Positions 17,346-26,222 of a DNA stretch of 64,000 bases are shown one piece after another (the stretch's first letter is position 1; each line of letters begins with the position of its first letter). A program made the translations under genes and the position numbers. This stretch comes from Tropicibacter sp. Alg240-R139 (lineage in GTDB: Bacteria; Pseudomonadota; Alphaproteobacteria; Rhodobacterales; Rhodobacteraceae), in the NCBI RefSeq assembly GCF_900537075.1, contig NZ_UNRA01000002.1:483249-547248 (forward strand), in the 5' to 3' direction. A model generated the notes under the pieces. The model searched no databases. It was not told where the DNA came from and saw only the letters and a list, made by a program, of their open reading frames with translations.

Positions 17346-17803
17346 TGGCGATGATCCGACCAGCCAGACCCACTGACGCCGGCACAACCGGAGAGATCCT
17401 GCACCAGTTCTCGCAGGACAACGACTGGATGCCTGAATTGCACACGCTGGCGGAAACCATCAGCTTTTGCGGCACTATGATCGACCGGGGCTGGGTTACC
17501 GTGGCCGAGGTCGGCGGGCAGGTTGAGGGTTTCATGGCGCGGGATAGACAGGAGATCTGCTCTCTTTATCTGTCACACAAGGGCCGCCGCCGCGGTATCG
17601 GGCCGCAATTATTGGCCAAAGCCAAATCTGCCTGCCCCCGCCTAGAGTTGAAAACATTCGAGGCCAATCACGGCGCTCAACGGTTCTATCGGCGCGAGGG
17701 GTTTGTCGAAAGCGCCCGCAGCGGCGGGGCGGGCAATGATGAAAACCTGCCCGACGTCACCTACGTATGGATCAAGGCAGACAGGAAAGAACCCTACGTA
17801 TGA
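17345..17803 (+). CDS. GNAT-family N-acetyltransferase
   Basis: 152 residues with the GNAT layout: a short N-terminal IRPARPTDAG strand-helix, CSLYLSHKGRRRGIGPQLL (the acetyl-CoA pyrophosphate loop, RRRGIG near residue 82) and the FYRREGFVE ending. Substrate is unknown. The start overlaps the stop of the YcjX-like gene (TGATG) and its own stop overlaps the start of the YcjF-like gene (ATGA), so all three are likely coupled. A GTG at 17342 and an ATG at 17351 are alternative starts. Confidence 0.8.
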   Translation: MAMIRPARPTDAGTTGEILHQFSQDNDWMPELHTLAETISFCGTMIDRGWVTVAEVGGQVEGFMARDRQEICSLYLSHKGRRRGIGPQLLAKAKSACPRLELKTFEANHGAQRFYRREGFVESARSGGAGNDENLPDVTYVWIKADRKEPYV

Positions 17804-18792
17804 CCAAAGGCCCGATCGTCATCGACCTAGAACAAGAACCCGCAACATCTGTGGCAGACGCGCCGCCGGTGCCGGATATTGCCGCGCCAACAGGGCAGGC
17901 GATGCAGATGGCGGCCAGAGTCGCCGCGCGCAAGCCATCGCGGTTGGCGAAATGGTTTTGGGCGCTGACGCTATCGGTTCTGGGTGCCGTGATCTCGGTC
18001 GCGGCTTGGGATTTCGTGACCTCTCTGATCGCGCGCGTACCGCTTCTGGGCTGGGCGGTAACTGGCCTGATGGGTGCACTGGTTCTGGTGACGTTGGTGA
18101 TCGTCATCAAGGAACTGGCCGCGATTGGCCGCCTGTCTCGTGTGGACGGGTTGCGCCGCGCGGCGGGCGAGGCGTTGAGCAGTGGCGAATTGAGTCAGGC
18201 CAAGGATGTGTCCACTCGTTTGCTTGCCTTCTACCGTGACCGGGACGAGGTGCGTTGGGGCCGGGATCGTGTTGCCGAGCGAATGGATGAGCAGTTCGAC
18301 GCCTCTAGCCTGCTGGGATTGCTCGAGGATGAGATGCTGGCGCCGCTTGATGCCGCCGCAAAACGCGAAGTCGAAGTCGCTGCCCGGCAGGTCGCCACCG
18401 TCACGGCGCTTGTTCCAATGGCGCTGGCCGATGTGCTGACTGCATTGGCCGCATCCTTGCGCATGATCCGTCGCGTGGCCGAGATCTATGGCGGGCAGGC
18501 TGGGTTCTTTGGCAGTTGGCGGCTGACTCGAGCTGTGTTCTCGCATTTGGTGGCCACCGGGGCGGTTGCTGTGGGTGATGACCTGCTTGAACCCATTTTA
18601 GGTGGCTCGATCCTGAGCAAACTGTCCCGCCGCTTTGGCGAGGGGCTGGTCAACGGCGCGCTGAGCGCCCGCGTCGGCGTCGCCGCGATGGAGGTCTGCC
18701 GCCCGCTGCCCTTTTCCAAGCGTCACCGCCCATCCGTTCGGGGAATCGTAAAGGGTGCTTTGAGCGGGTTGTTTTCAAAGTCGGGCACCTGA
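17800..18792 (+). CDS. YcjF-family (DUF697/TIGR01620) inner membrane protein
   Basis: 330 residues. A variable polar N-terminus is followed by two adjacent membrane segments (about residues 58-77 and 83-105) and a long helical soluble region ending in GGSILSKLSRRFGEGLVNGAL and CRPLPFS, typical of the DUF697/YcjF family. The family is membrane-bound, unassigned in function, and pairs with YcjX. Start ATG overlaps the stop of the GNAT gene. The three-gene operon suggests a joint envelope-related role, which is inference. Confidence 0.85.
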   Translation: MTKGPIVIDLEQEPATSVADAPPVPDIAAPTGQAMQMAARVAARKPSRLAKWFWALTLSVLGAVISVAAWDFVTSLIARVPLLGWAVTGLMGALVLVTLVIVIKELAAIGRLSRVDGLRRAAGEALSSGELSQAKDVSTRLLAFYRDRDEVRWGRDRVAERMDEQFDASSLLGLLEDEMLAPLDAAAKREVEVAARQVATVTALVPMALADVLTALAASLRMIRRVAEIYGGQAGFFGSWRLTRAVFSHLVATGAVAVGDDLLEPILGGSILSKLSRRFGEGLVNGALSARVGVAAMEVCRPLPFSKRHRPSVRGIVKGALSGLFSKSGT

Positions 18793-18840
18793 GAATGGCA
18801 ACGGCTCTGGCAAGCGGGATACCACTTGCCAGAACTTTTA

Positions 18841-19362
18841 TCAGTATTGGACCTGAATGACGTTGGAGTATCCCCAAACGTCCTTTGACTTGTCCCGGTT
18901 GGCTGATTGTGTGCCGCTTATAGCCGCGCCAACAAGCCCGAAGCCGATCAACATATGGCCCGCTGCCTGAGCCTGATAGGCTTGAACCGTCAGGTTCACG
19001 GGCTTGGCTGTCTGCGTGACGGTATCTCCATCCACATCGCAGGTGATCGTCATCTCGGGGGTGGATTTACCATAAGTCGGCAAACTCAGCCGTGCCGGGA
19101 TTTTTGCCTGTGCCGTGAATGCCGAACTGGCCAGGGTACAGGTTGCTTTCTTGCGTTTCGCTTCGGCGTCGTCGAGTTCACCGCTCGACAATTTGATCTC
19201 GGTCGGGAGAAACGCAATCGGCTGCCTGGCTGTGCCGTCAGCCGTCAGCGTGACATCCGAGGACGGGCCATCCCCGTCAATGCCACCGGATTGGGGCACC
19301 GAACATCCGCTAAGGCTAAGGATCACGGCAGCGACCACCGGCCAGATAGTTGTTCTTTTCAT
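18841..19362 (-). CDS. Putative lipoprotein of unknown function
   Basis: 173 residues. MKRTTIWPVVAAVILSLSGC is a lipoprotein signal with the lipobox Cys at 20; the mature part is Ser/Thr/Gly-rich with one Cys pair (CTLASS, MTITCDVDG) and a glycine-rich segment GHMLIGFGLVGAAISG near the C-terminus that could insert in a membrane. I recognise no domain. ATG 19362 is preferred because it gives the signal peptide; the frame is open to 19407. It stands alone between convergent ycjF and divergent ileS. Confidence 0.7.
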   Translation of the reverse strand: MKRTTIWPVVAAVILSLSGCSVPQSGGIDGDGPSSDVTLTADGTARQPIAFLPTEIKLSSGELDDAEAKRKKATCTLASSAFTAQAKIPARLSLPTYGKSTPEMTITCDVDGDTVTQTAKPVNLTVQAYQAQAAGHMLIGFGLVGAAISGTQSANRDKSKDVWGYSNVIQVQY

Positions 19363-19636
19363 TTTGGTCCTCAATTTGATTTTGAGGCTGACTATCTTTA
19401 GCACCACTCCGCTTCAAGTTGAATTAGAGGCACCAGCGGCGATAGTTCACAGGTCCATGCTTTACGCCGTTCGGTCGCCGTCCTATAAGGCCCGCATGAG
19501 CCATCTGAGCCTCATCATTATTCGAATTATATCCCCGGCGCTCTGACCCCTTGAGACGCCGGGCAAAGGTGCTTGAGAATTCGCACTGACCGCTTCGATC
19601 CATACACGCCACGACGATACCCAAAGGACGCCACAC

Positions 19637-22558
19637 ATGTGCTCCGACAAGACAACCGATACTCCTGAATACAAAGACACGCTGAACCTGCCCAAGACCG
19701 ATTTCCCCATGCGCGCAGGCCTGCCCAAACGCGAGCCCGCATGGCTGGAACGTTGGGAGCAGATCGGCGTATATGACCGCCTGCGGGAAAAACAGGGGCG
19801 TAAGCCCTTTATCCTGCACGATGGTCCTCCTTACGCGAACGGCCACCTGCACATCGGCCACGCGCTGAACAAGACCATCAAGGACATGATCGTGCGTTCC
19901 CACCAGATGATGGGGAACGACGCGCGCTATGTGCCGGGCTGGGACTGCCACGGTCTGCCGATCGAATGGAAGATCGAGGAACAGTACCGCAAGAAGGGCA
20001 AGAACAAGGACGAAGTGAACGTGGTGGATTTCCGCCGCGAATGCCGTGCCTTTGCCGACGAATGGGTGGGCATCCAGCGCGAAGAGTTCAAGCGCATCGG
20101 CATCACCGGCAACTGGGCCGATCCGTATCTGACAATGGCCTATGACGCCGAGGCCGTGATCGCGGATGAGTTCATGAAGTTCCTGATGAACGGGACTTTG
20201 TACCAGGGCTCAAAACCCGTCATGTGGTCGCCCATCGAAAAGACAGCGCTGGCCGAAGCCGAGGTCGAATACCACGACAAGGAAAGCTTCACTATCTGGG
20301 TGAAGTTCAAGGTTGCTGAACCCTCTGACCACAAGCTGGCAGGTGCGCATGTCGTGATCTGGACAACGACCCCTTGGACGATCCCGTCCAACAAGGCGGT
20401 CGTTTATGGTCAGGACATCGCTTATGGCCTTTACGAAGTGGCTGGTACGCCCGAAGAATGCTGGGTGAGCGTCGGCGACAAGTACATCTTGGCCGACAAC
20501 CTGGCGGCGGATGTGTTCCGCCGCGCGCGTCTGGATGATGACCAGTGGGCTCGTGTGGCTGATGTGCCCGCCGCTGATCTGGAGGGCGTCGGTCTGGCGC
20601 ATCCCCTGCACGGCACCGAAGGCGGCAATGGCGAATGGGACGATATCCGCGACTTCCGCGCCGCTGATTTTGTAACCGACACCGAAGGCACCGGCTTTGT
20701 GCACTGTGCGCCAAGTCACGGTATGGAAGAATTCGAGCTTTACCGTGATCTGGGCATGCTTGAGCAGGTCATCACCTACAACGTGATGGACGATGGCTCT
20801 TTCCGTGCTGATTTGCCGTTCTTTGGTGGCAAGTTCATCCTGTCCCGCAAGGGCGGCGAGGGTGATGCCAACAAGACAGTCATCGACAAGCTGGTCGAGG
20901 TTGGCGGGTTGCTGGCGCGTGGTAAGATCAAGCACTCCTATCCGCACTCGTGGCGGTCCAAAGCGCCGATCATCTATCGCAACACGCCGCAGTGGTTTGC
21001 GTCCGTTGATCGCAAGCTGGACGATGGCATGGGCGAGATGGGTGACAGCATCCGCGAACGTGCGCTGCGCTCAATCGACGAGCTGGTGAAATGGACCCCG
21101 CAGCGGGGCCGCAACCGCCTGTTCTCGATGATCGAGGATCGTCCGGATTGGGTTCTGTCGCGTCAGCGCGCCTGGGGCGTGCCGCTCACCTGCTTCACCA
21201 AGAAGGGGGCACTGCCCACCGACGCCGATTACTTGCTGCGCAACGCTGACCTGAACGCCCGCATCAAGGCCGAGTTCAAAGAACACGGCGCCGATGTCTG
21301 GTACGAGGATGGGTTCAAGTCCAAGGTTCTGGACGGCATCGCCGACCCGGCGGCCTATGATCAGGTATTCGACGTGCTGGATGTATGGTTCGATTCCGGT
21401 TCGACCCACGCCTTTGTACTGCGCGACCGCGAAGACGGGACCGAGGACGGCATCGCTGATGTCTATATGGAAGGTACCGACCAGCACCGCGGTTGGTTCC
21501 ACTCGTCGCTGCTGCAGGCCTGTGGCACCAAGGGCCGCGCGCCTTATCGCAACGTGGTGACGCATGGGTTCACGCTGGACGAGAAGGGCATGAAGATGTC
21601 CAAATCGCTAGGCAACACCATCGTGCCAGACGCGGTCATCAAGCAATACGGCGCCGACATCCTGCGCCTGTGGGTGGCGCAGACCGATTACACCGCCGAT
21701 CAACGGATCGGGCCGGAAATCCTGAAAGGCACTGCCGACAGCTATCGCCGCCTGCGCAATACTATGCGTTTCATGTTGGGATCGCTCGCCGACTTTACCG
21801 AGGCTGATCGGGTGGAACCGGCTGACATGCCGCGTCTGGAACGCTGGGTGCTCAGCCGTCTGGCCGAGCTGGATGAACAGGTGCGCAAGGGCTACGGCGC
21901 GTTTGATTTCCAGGGTGTGTTCAGCGCGATCTTTAACTTTGCGACTGTCGACCTGTCGGCCTTCTACTTCGATATCCGCAAGGATGCGCTGTACTGCGAT
22001 GGCGACAATCTACGCCGTCGCTCGACACGCACGGTTCTGGACATCGTGTTCCATCGCCTGACCACATGGCTCGCGCCGGTTCTGGTGTTCACCATGGAAG
22101 AGGTTTGGCTGGAACGCTTCCCGGGAGACGACAGCTCGGTCCACCTGGTCGACTTCCCGGATACGCCCGCCGCTTGGCGTGATGCGGATCTGGAAGCCAA
22201 CATGGCCAAAGTGCGCCGCGTGCGCCGCGCCGTAACCGCCTCGTTGGAAATCCAGCGCCGCGAAAAGGTGATCGGGTCCAGCCTTGAGGCAGCACCTGTT
22301 GTCCATATCGAAGACGCAGAAATCCGTGACCTGCTGGCGACGTTTGATGTCGATGACCTGTGCATCACCTCCGGTCTGACCATCACCGGTGATCCGTCCC
22401 CAGCCGAGGCGTTCCGTGTGCCGGAAATTGATGGTGTTGCAGTCGTTTTCGAAAAGGCCGATGGCGCCAAATGTCAGCGCTGCTGGAAAATCCTGCCAGA
22501 TGTGGGGGGCCACAGCCATGCAGGTGTCTGCGGTCGCTGTGACGAGGCGCTGAGCTGA
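19637..22558 (+). CDS. ileS: Isoleucyl-tRNA synthetase
   Basis: 973 residues of class Ia aminoacyl-tRNA synthetase: HIGH at 72-75, the KMSKS loop at 653-657 (GMKMSKSLGN), the WDCHGLPIEWKIE motif, an editing domain with TTTPWTIPSN, and a C-terminal zinc-finger-like CQRCW..CGRC. It charges tRNA-Ile and edits valine. The 229 bases upstream hold no T-box-like structure that I can see. The next gene starts one base after its stop, so the two are probably translated together. Confidence 0.97.
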   Translation: MCSDKTTDTPEYKDTLNLPKTDFPMRAGLPKREPAWLERWEQIGVYDRLREKQGRKPFILHDGPPYANGHLHIGHALNKTIKDMIVRSHQMMGNDARYVPGWDCHGLPIEWKIEEQYRKKGKNKDEVNVVDFRRECRAFADEWVGIQREEFKRIGITGNWADPYLTMAYDAEAVIADEFMKFLMNGTLYQGSKPVMWSPIEKTALAEAEVEYHDKESFTIWVKFKVAEPSDHKLAGAHVVIWTTTPWTIPSNKAVVYGQDIAYGLYEVAGTPEECWVSVGDKYILADNLAADVFRRARLDDDQWARVADVPAADLEGVGLAHPLHGTEGGNGEWDDIRDFRAADFVTDTEGTGFVHCAPSHGMEEFELYRDLGMLEQVITYNVMDDGSFRADLPFFGGKFILSRKGGEGDANKTVIDKLVEVGGLLARGKIKHSYPHSWRSKAPIIYRNTPQWFASVDRKLDDGMGEMGDSIRERALRSIDELVKWTPQRGRNRLFSMIEDRPDWVLSRQRAWGVPLTCFTKKGALPTDADYLLRNADLNARIKAEFKEHGADVWYEDGFKSKVLDGIADPAAYDQVFDVLDVWFDSGSTHAFVLRDREDGTEDGIADVYMEGTDQHRGWFHSSLLQACGTKGRAPYRNVVTHGFTLDEKGMKMSKSLGNTIVPDAVIKQYGADILRLWVAQTDYTADQRIGPEILKGTADSYRRLRNTMRFMLGSLADFTEADRVEPADMPRLERWVLSRLAELDEQVRKGYGAFDFQGVFSAIFNFATVDLSAFYFDIRKDALYCDGDNLRRRSTRTVLDIVFHRLTTWLAPVLVFTMEEVWLERFPGDDSSVHLVDFPDTPAAWRDADLEANMAKVRRVRRAVTASLEIQRREKVIGSSLEAAPVVHIEDAEIRDLLATFDVDDLCITSGLTITGDPSPAEAFRVPEIDGVAVVFEKADGAKCQRCWKILPDVGGHSHAGVCGRCDEALS

Positions 22559-22559
22559 G

Positions 22560-23522
22560 ATGCCGCGCGCCCGTGATCTTGGGTTGGCGATCGGGCGGTT
22601 TCTGCCCGGTCCGATGAACGCGATCACGGATGTGGGGCAGGTGGCTGTTGGCCATGTAACCCTGAACGAAGGCGCGCGCACCCGCACAGGTGCGACCGCC
22701 ATCCTGCCGCATCCCGGCAACGTCTTCGCTGACCGACCCCGCGCGGGTCTGTCGGTGCTGAACGGGTTCGGCAAATTTGCAGGCGCCACGCAGGTGCAGG
22801 AACTGGGCGAGCTGGAAACGCCCATTCTGCTAAGCAACACCCTGTCCGTTGGTCGCGGGATCGAGGCGTTGGTGCAGCACACGCTGGCGCAACCTGGCAA
22901 CGCGCTGGCGACCTCGATCAACGCGGTGGTGGGCGAAACCAACGATGGTCGCCTGAACGACATCCGCGCCGCGCGTCCAACCATCGCCGAGATGCGTCAG
23001 GCGCTGGACACCGCAAGCAGAGGTCCTGTGGCCGAAGGCTGCGTTGGGGCCGGGACCGGTACGATCTCTTTTGGTCTCAAAGGTGGGATCGGGACGTCAT
23101 CGCGTGTTGTCGGTGATCATTGTGTCGGTGTTCTTGTGCAGTCGAATTTTGGCGGTACGCTGCGTGTGGATGGTCGCGATGTTTCGGATACCTCCGAGGC
23201 GGACGCGGATGGTTCAATCGTTCTGATCATCGCGACAGATGCGCCGATGTGCGCCCGCAACCTGACCCGTCTCGCGACCCGCAGTTTCGCCGGTTTAGCC
23301 CGGATCGGTTCGGCCCTGTCAAACGGGTCGGGCGACTATGCTTTGGCGTTTTCTATGAACAAGGGAGAGTCACTAGGGAACGACGCCTGCTCGCCCCTGT
23401 TTGAAGCGGTGATCGAGACGGCGGAGGAAGCAATCCTGAACGCGCTTTTGATGGCCGAAGACACGGTCGGCTATGACGCGCTCAAGGATTGTCCAAACAC
23501 CGTAAAAGCCCTGCGCCTGTAA
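22560..23522 (+). CDS. P1-family (DmpA-like) peptidase
   Basis: 320 residues of the P1/S58 family (N-terminal nucleophile hydrolases such as DmpA L-aminopeptidase D-esterase). Visible motifs are ITDVGQVAVGHVT, the VVGETNDG loop and SNGSGDYALAFS, in which the family's self-cleavage exposes the Ser of GSGD as nucleophile. Substrates vary from beta-peptides to D-amino-acid amides. The ATG lies one base after the ileS stop. Why a peptidase should be coupled to isoleucyl-tRNA synthetase is unclear; read-through convenience is the simplest explanation. Confidence 0.85.
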   Translation: MPRARDLGLAIGRFLPGPMNAITDVGQVAVGHVTLNEGARTRTGATAILPHPGNVFADRPRAGLSVLNGFGKFAGATQVQELGELETPILLSNTLSVGRGIEALVQHTLAQPGNALATSINAVVGETNDGRLNDIRAARPTIAEMRQALDTASRGPVAEGCVGAGTGTISFGLKGGIGTSSRVVGDHCVGVLVQSNFGGTLRVDGRDVSDTSEADADGSIVLIIATDAPMCARNLTRLATRSFAGLARIGSALSNGSGDYALAFSMNKGESLGNDACSPLFEAVIETAEEAILNALLMAEDTVGYDALKDCPNTVKALRL

Positions 23523-23552
23523 CCCGACCCCGGTCGACCAGGGTCAGAGTGC

Positions 23553-25070
23553 TTAGTGGCCTTCTTCTTCGGGGTCGAGGTTCACGATCACCAGGTTTTC
23601 AAGAAAGGCGATTAGTTCTTCCTGTTCCGGGGATTCCATCGCAAGAAACGCCTGTTTGCTGACCATCGCGTCACCCCCATGGGCCGTGATCGCATCCCTT
23701 AGCGTGGTGGCATGCCCGTTGTGCAGCCATGGCCCGGTTGACCCAACACCCGCCAGCGACCGGGTCGGCCAGACCGACGCGCCAAAGCCAAAGGCATCCA
23801 CTGGATCAGCAAGACCCGGCCCCATGTCGTGACGGCGAAAATCAGAATACCATGTGAGTGTTGCACCGGTAGCACCCCGCTTGGGGAAGCTGCCCAACTG
23901 AACCACGGTCCCGTCCGCTTGGTCGATTCGGTTGTTCGGCTGATCCGAGGTCAGGTCGAACCACAGCGGCATTTGCGCATATAGTCCCTGAGCCATGGCA
24001 TCTGATCCGTCGGGCAGACTATCCTCGGCAAATCCCGGCACGGCGCTTGGTTCTGAAAAGCGGGCACTTTCAATCGGCAAGCTTGGCACGTGGCACGCGG
24101 TGCATTGCGCTTGGGCCAACCGTTCTTGTCCTCGTTCGATCCGTGCGCGTTCATCCTTCGTCAAGTCGTGCAGACCAAGGTCAGCCAGTTCCAGCAATGA
24201 CGTGGGACGTTCTAAGGCTGCCATATAGATCGTCACCGCCGTCAGATCGCCGATGCTCAGCTCTTCGGTCACGCCGTCGTAATCGCCGTCCTTTTGACCG
24301 ACCAACTCCACGGCCTGCAGCCCCATCTCGTTATGCGCGGCGTTGCGGGCGAAAGCGCGCAGGGTGGAATGATTACCCTTCCACCCGAACATGCGCACAA
24401 CCAGATCGGGGTCGACGCCTTTGATTTGTGAGCGATCAAGCTTTGCCGTGCAAGCATCACCGCCCCCCTCGGGCTGGGCAGAGATATTGCCAAACCCGAC
24501 GCCCTTTGTCGTCAGGTCCAACGTGACCGGAGCCTGATCTGCACAGGCCTGATCGGCTGCCAACAGGGCAATGGCGTGCAAGTCCATCGTCATCTCTTCG
24601 GCCACGCGCTGCACCGCGCCAAGACCAAAGAGATGCAGCGTATTGCGTTCGAGGAACTGCGACGGATCGCCAGTATGCAATGGATCAACCGCCACGTTCA
24701 CCGCCATCGGTCCCGCGCCATTGGCCAGCGGCGCGGCGTGACACGCGATACAGGATTGCGCCTGTGGCCCGCCTTCGCGCGTTGGGAAGTGCATTGCCCA
24801 TTCGCCGGTCCCGGTCAGATCTGCACGCGGCAGGCGGGTGAAACTCTGGCCCGCTGCCACGGCGGCACCTGCGCCGTCCTTGAGTGTATAGGTGGCCTCG
24901 GTGATCTCATCCCCGGCCTCAAAGGCGTGTTCAAAGGCGGTCAGTCGGTCTTCGGCCAAAAGCCGGTTCAACTCGACTTGATTGACCTGAGGCGGGGCTT
25001 CGGCCCATGCCGACTGATATGAAAATGCCAGACAAACCGCGCCAAGGCGGAGTGCGTTTGAGTACGTCAT
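23553..25070 (-). CDS. Di-haem oxidoreductase (DHOR/DUF1111-like cytochrome c)
   Basis: 505 residues with a signal peptide (cleavage near AWA at 21-23) and two haem-binding CxxCH sites, C107IACH111 and C323TACH327, so the protein is a periplasmic di-haem c-type cytochrome. The C-terminal WYSDFRRHDMGPGLAD and the LHNGHATTLRDAI block match the DHOR/thiol-oxidoreductase family rather than classical cytochrome c peroxidase. Its electron partner is not encoded nearby. It converges with the P1 peptidase gene; 30 bases between them contain an imperfect GC-rich palindrome (GACCCCGGTC/GACCAGGGTC). Confidence 0.8.
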   Translation of the reverse strand: MTYSNALRLGAVCLAFSYQSAWAEAPPQVNQVELNRLLAEDRLTAFEHAFEAGDEITEATYTLKDGAGAAVAAGQSFTRLPRADLTGTGEWAMHFPTREGGPQAQSCIACHAAPLANGAGPMAVNVAVDPLHTGDPSQFLERNTLHLFGLGAVQRVAEEMTMDLHAIALLAADQACADQAPVTLDLTTKGVGFGNISAQPEGGGDACTAKLDRSQIKGVDPDLVVRMFGWKGNHSTLRAFARNAAHNEMGLQAVELVGQKDGDYDGVTEELSIGDLTAVTIYMAALERPTSLLELADLGLHDLTKDERARIERGQERLAQAQCTACHVPSLPIESARFSEPSAVPGFAEDSLPDGSDAMAQGLYAQMPLWFDLTSDQPNNRIDQADGTVVQLGSFPKRGATGATLTWYSDFRRHDMGPGLADPVDAFGFGASVWPTRSLAGVGSTGPWLHNGHATTLRDAITAHGGDAMVSKQAFLAMESPEQEELIAFLENLVIVNLDPEEEGH

Positions 25071-25209
25071 GTTTTTGCGACCCTTCTCGTTGGTTCCGTG
25101 AGGTCGCCTGTTCCCACTGCTTAGGTAGGTATGCAGATGATGGATCGCAAACTAAAAGTCACCGTTTTGCCAAAATGGGCGGATTTTGGAAATTGACTTG
25201 CGCCGGAGT

Positions 25210-25227
25210 CACGGTTCTGGAACCGTG
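25210..25227. promoter_or_regulatory. Perfect 8-bp inverted repeat upstream of the alkyltransferase gene
   Basis: CACGGTTC-TG-GAACCGTG ends five bases before the ATG at 25233, where a ribosome-binding site would normally lie. It could be an operator or a hairpin that masks translation start. No Shine-Dalgarno is visible next to it. Confidence 0.4.
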
Positions 25228-25232
25228 CCCGC

Positions 25233-25688
25233 ATGGCGATGATTGCAGTTGATACAAAATTCGGGCGTCTTGGGATCGTCGAAGACGACAGCGCCATAAC
25301 CAAGTTGGTTTGGGATGGCGAAGACGAGGGTGAGATCACGCCGCTGATGTCTGAGGCTGCGGCGCAAATCGTGGCGTACGACGCGGGCAAACTAGAAGGT
25401 TTTGATCTGCCGCTTCGGGTCGAAGGTTCGCAGATGCAGCGTGATGTTTGTGACGCCATGCTGGCCATTCCGTTCGGTTATACCCGTACCTATGGCGAAC
25501 TGGCCAAGGAACTGGGGTATTCTGCCCAATCCGTGGGGCAGGGATGCGGAGGCAATCCGATCCCCGTAATCATTCCTTGCCACCGTGTAATGGGAGCCAA
25601 AGGGCTGACAGGGTTTTCCGGCAAGGGTGGGGTCGAGATGAAAGTGGCTCTGCTCAGGCACGAAGGCGCAGCGGGCTTGCTCATCTGA
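25233..25688 (+). CDS. ogt: Methylated-DNA--protein-cysteine methyltransferase
   Basis: 151 residues of the AGT family. The acceptor Cys116 lies in IPCHRVM, the helix-turn-helix arginine finger region is around YGELAKELGYSAQSVGQG, and the GLTGFSGKGGVEMK loop follows. The protein removes alkyl groups from O6-alkylguanine by suicide transfer to the cysteine. It is a single-domain Ogt-type protein without an Ada regulatory domain. Start could be ATG 25233 or ATG 25239; both sit just after an inverted repeat and neither has a good Shine-Dalgarno. Confidence 0.9.
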   Translation: MAMIAVDTKFGRLGIVEDDSAITKLVWDGEDEGEITPLMSEAAAQIVAYDAGKLEGFDLPLRVEGSQMQRDVCDAMLAIPFGYTRTYGELAKELGYSAQSVGQGCGGNPIPVIIPCHRVMGAKGLTGFSGKGGVEMKVALLRHEGAAGLLI

Positions 25689-25757
25689 CTTGGATCAAGG
25701 CACATTGGGTTCACAATACCGCATATTATGACCGCAATGGATTCTAGGGAGACTGCC

Positions 25758-26219
25758 ATGATCAACGACCGCGCAGCACTGAAACAGGCCGTTCACGATA
25801 AGCTGCTGTCGATGGAAGAGGCGGAACTTGCTACCGCGATCGCGCACTATGAGGCGTTCTTGCAGGAGTCCCAGATGGATGACCGCGAAACCCACGACAA
25901 GGACGATCTGGTGGCCGCGCGCGAGAATGCGGATCTGGCGGCGGCATTTGATACGCCGGTGCAGACGCATCACGCCAAGATTGACGTGATTGAAAACATG
26001 GATTTTGCGTTGACAGAAATGGTGGGACCGGGGGCGCTGGTGTCATTCAACAAGCGCAATTTTATTATCGCTGTCTCAACCACGCGGTTCGAGGTGGGCG
26101 GGGTGACCTATATGGGAATTTCTCCGCAAAGCCCGATCTACAAGGCGATGGCGGGGGCCAAGGCAGGCGAAAGTTTTGAGCACAACGGCCGCAGCTTTGT
26201 AATCGACGATGTGCTGTAG
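25758..26219 (+). CDS. GreA/GreB C-terminal-domain-like protein
   Basis: 153 residues. The C-terminal half (GPGALVSFNKRNFIIAV, then YMGISPQSPIYKAMAGAKAG) follows the FKBP-like C-terminal domain of GreA/GreB transcript-cleavage factors, including the IS..SP motif. The N-terminal ~70 residues are acidic and helical but too short and divergent for the full Gre coiled-coil finger, so RNA-polymerase binding without classical cleavage activity is possible. AGGGAG six bases before ATG 25758 supports this start over 25728. It converges with pcs. Function is inferred from fold only. Confidence 0.65.
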   Translation: MINDRAALKQAVHDKLLSMEEAELATAIAHYEAFLQESQMDDRETHDKDDLVAARENADLAAAFDTPVQTHHAKIDVIENMDFALTEMVGPGALVSFNKRNFIIAVSTTRFEVGGVTYMGISPQSPIYKAMAGAKAGESFEHNGRSFVIDDVL

Positions 26220-26222
26220 GAC

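Noticed and set aside
23523-23552. Terminator between the P1 peptidase and cytochrome genes
   Set aside because: The GC palindrome has no loop and no T-run; too weak to call as a feature.
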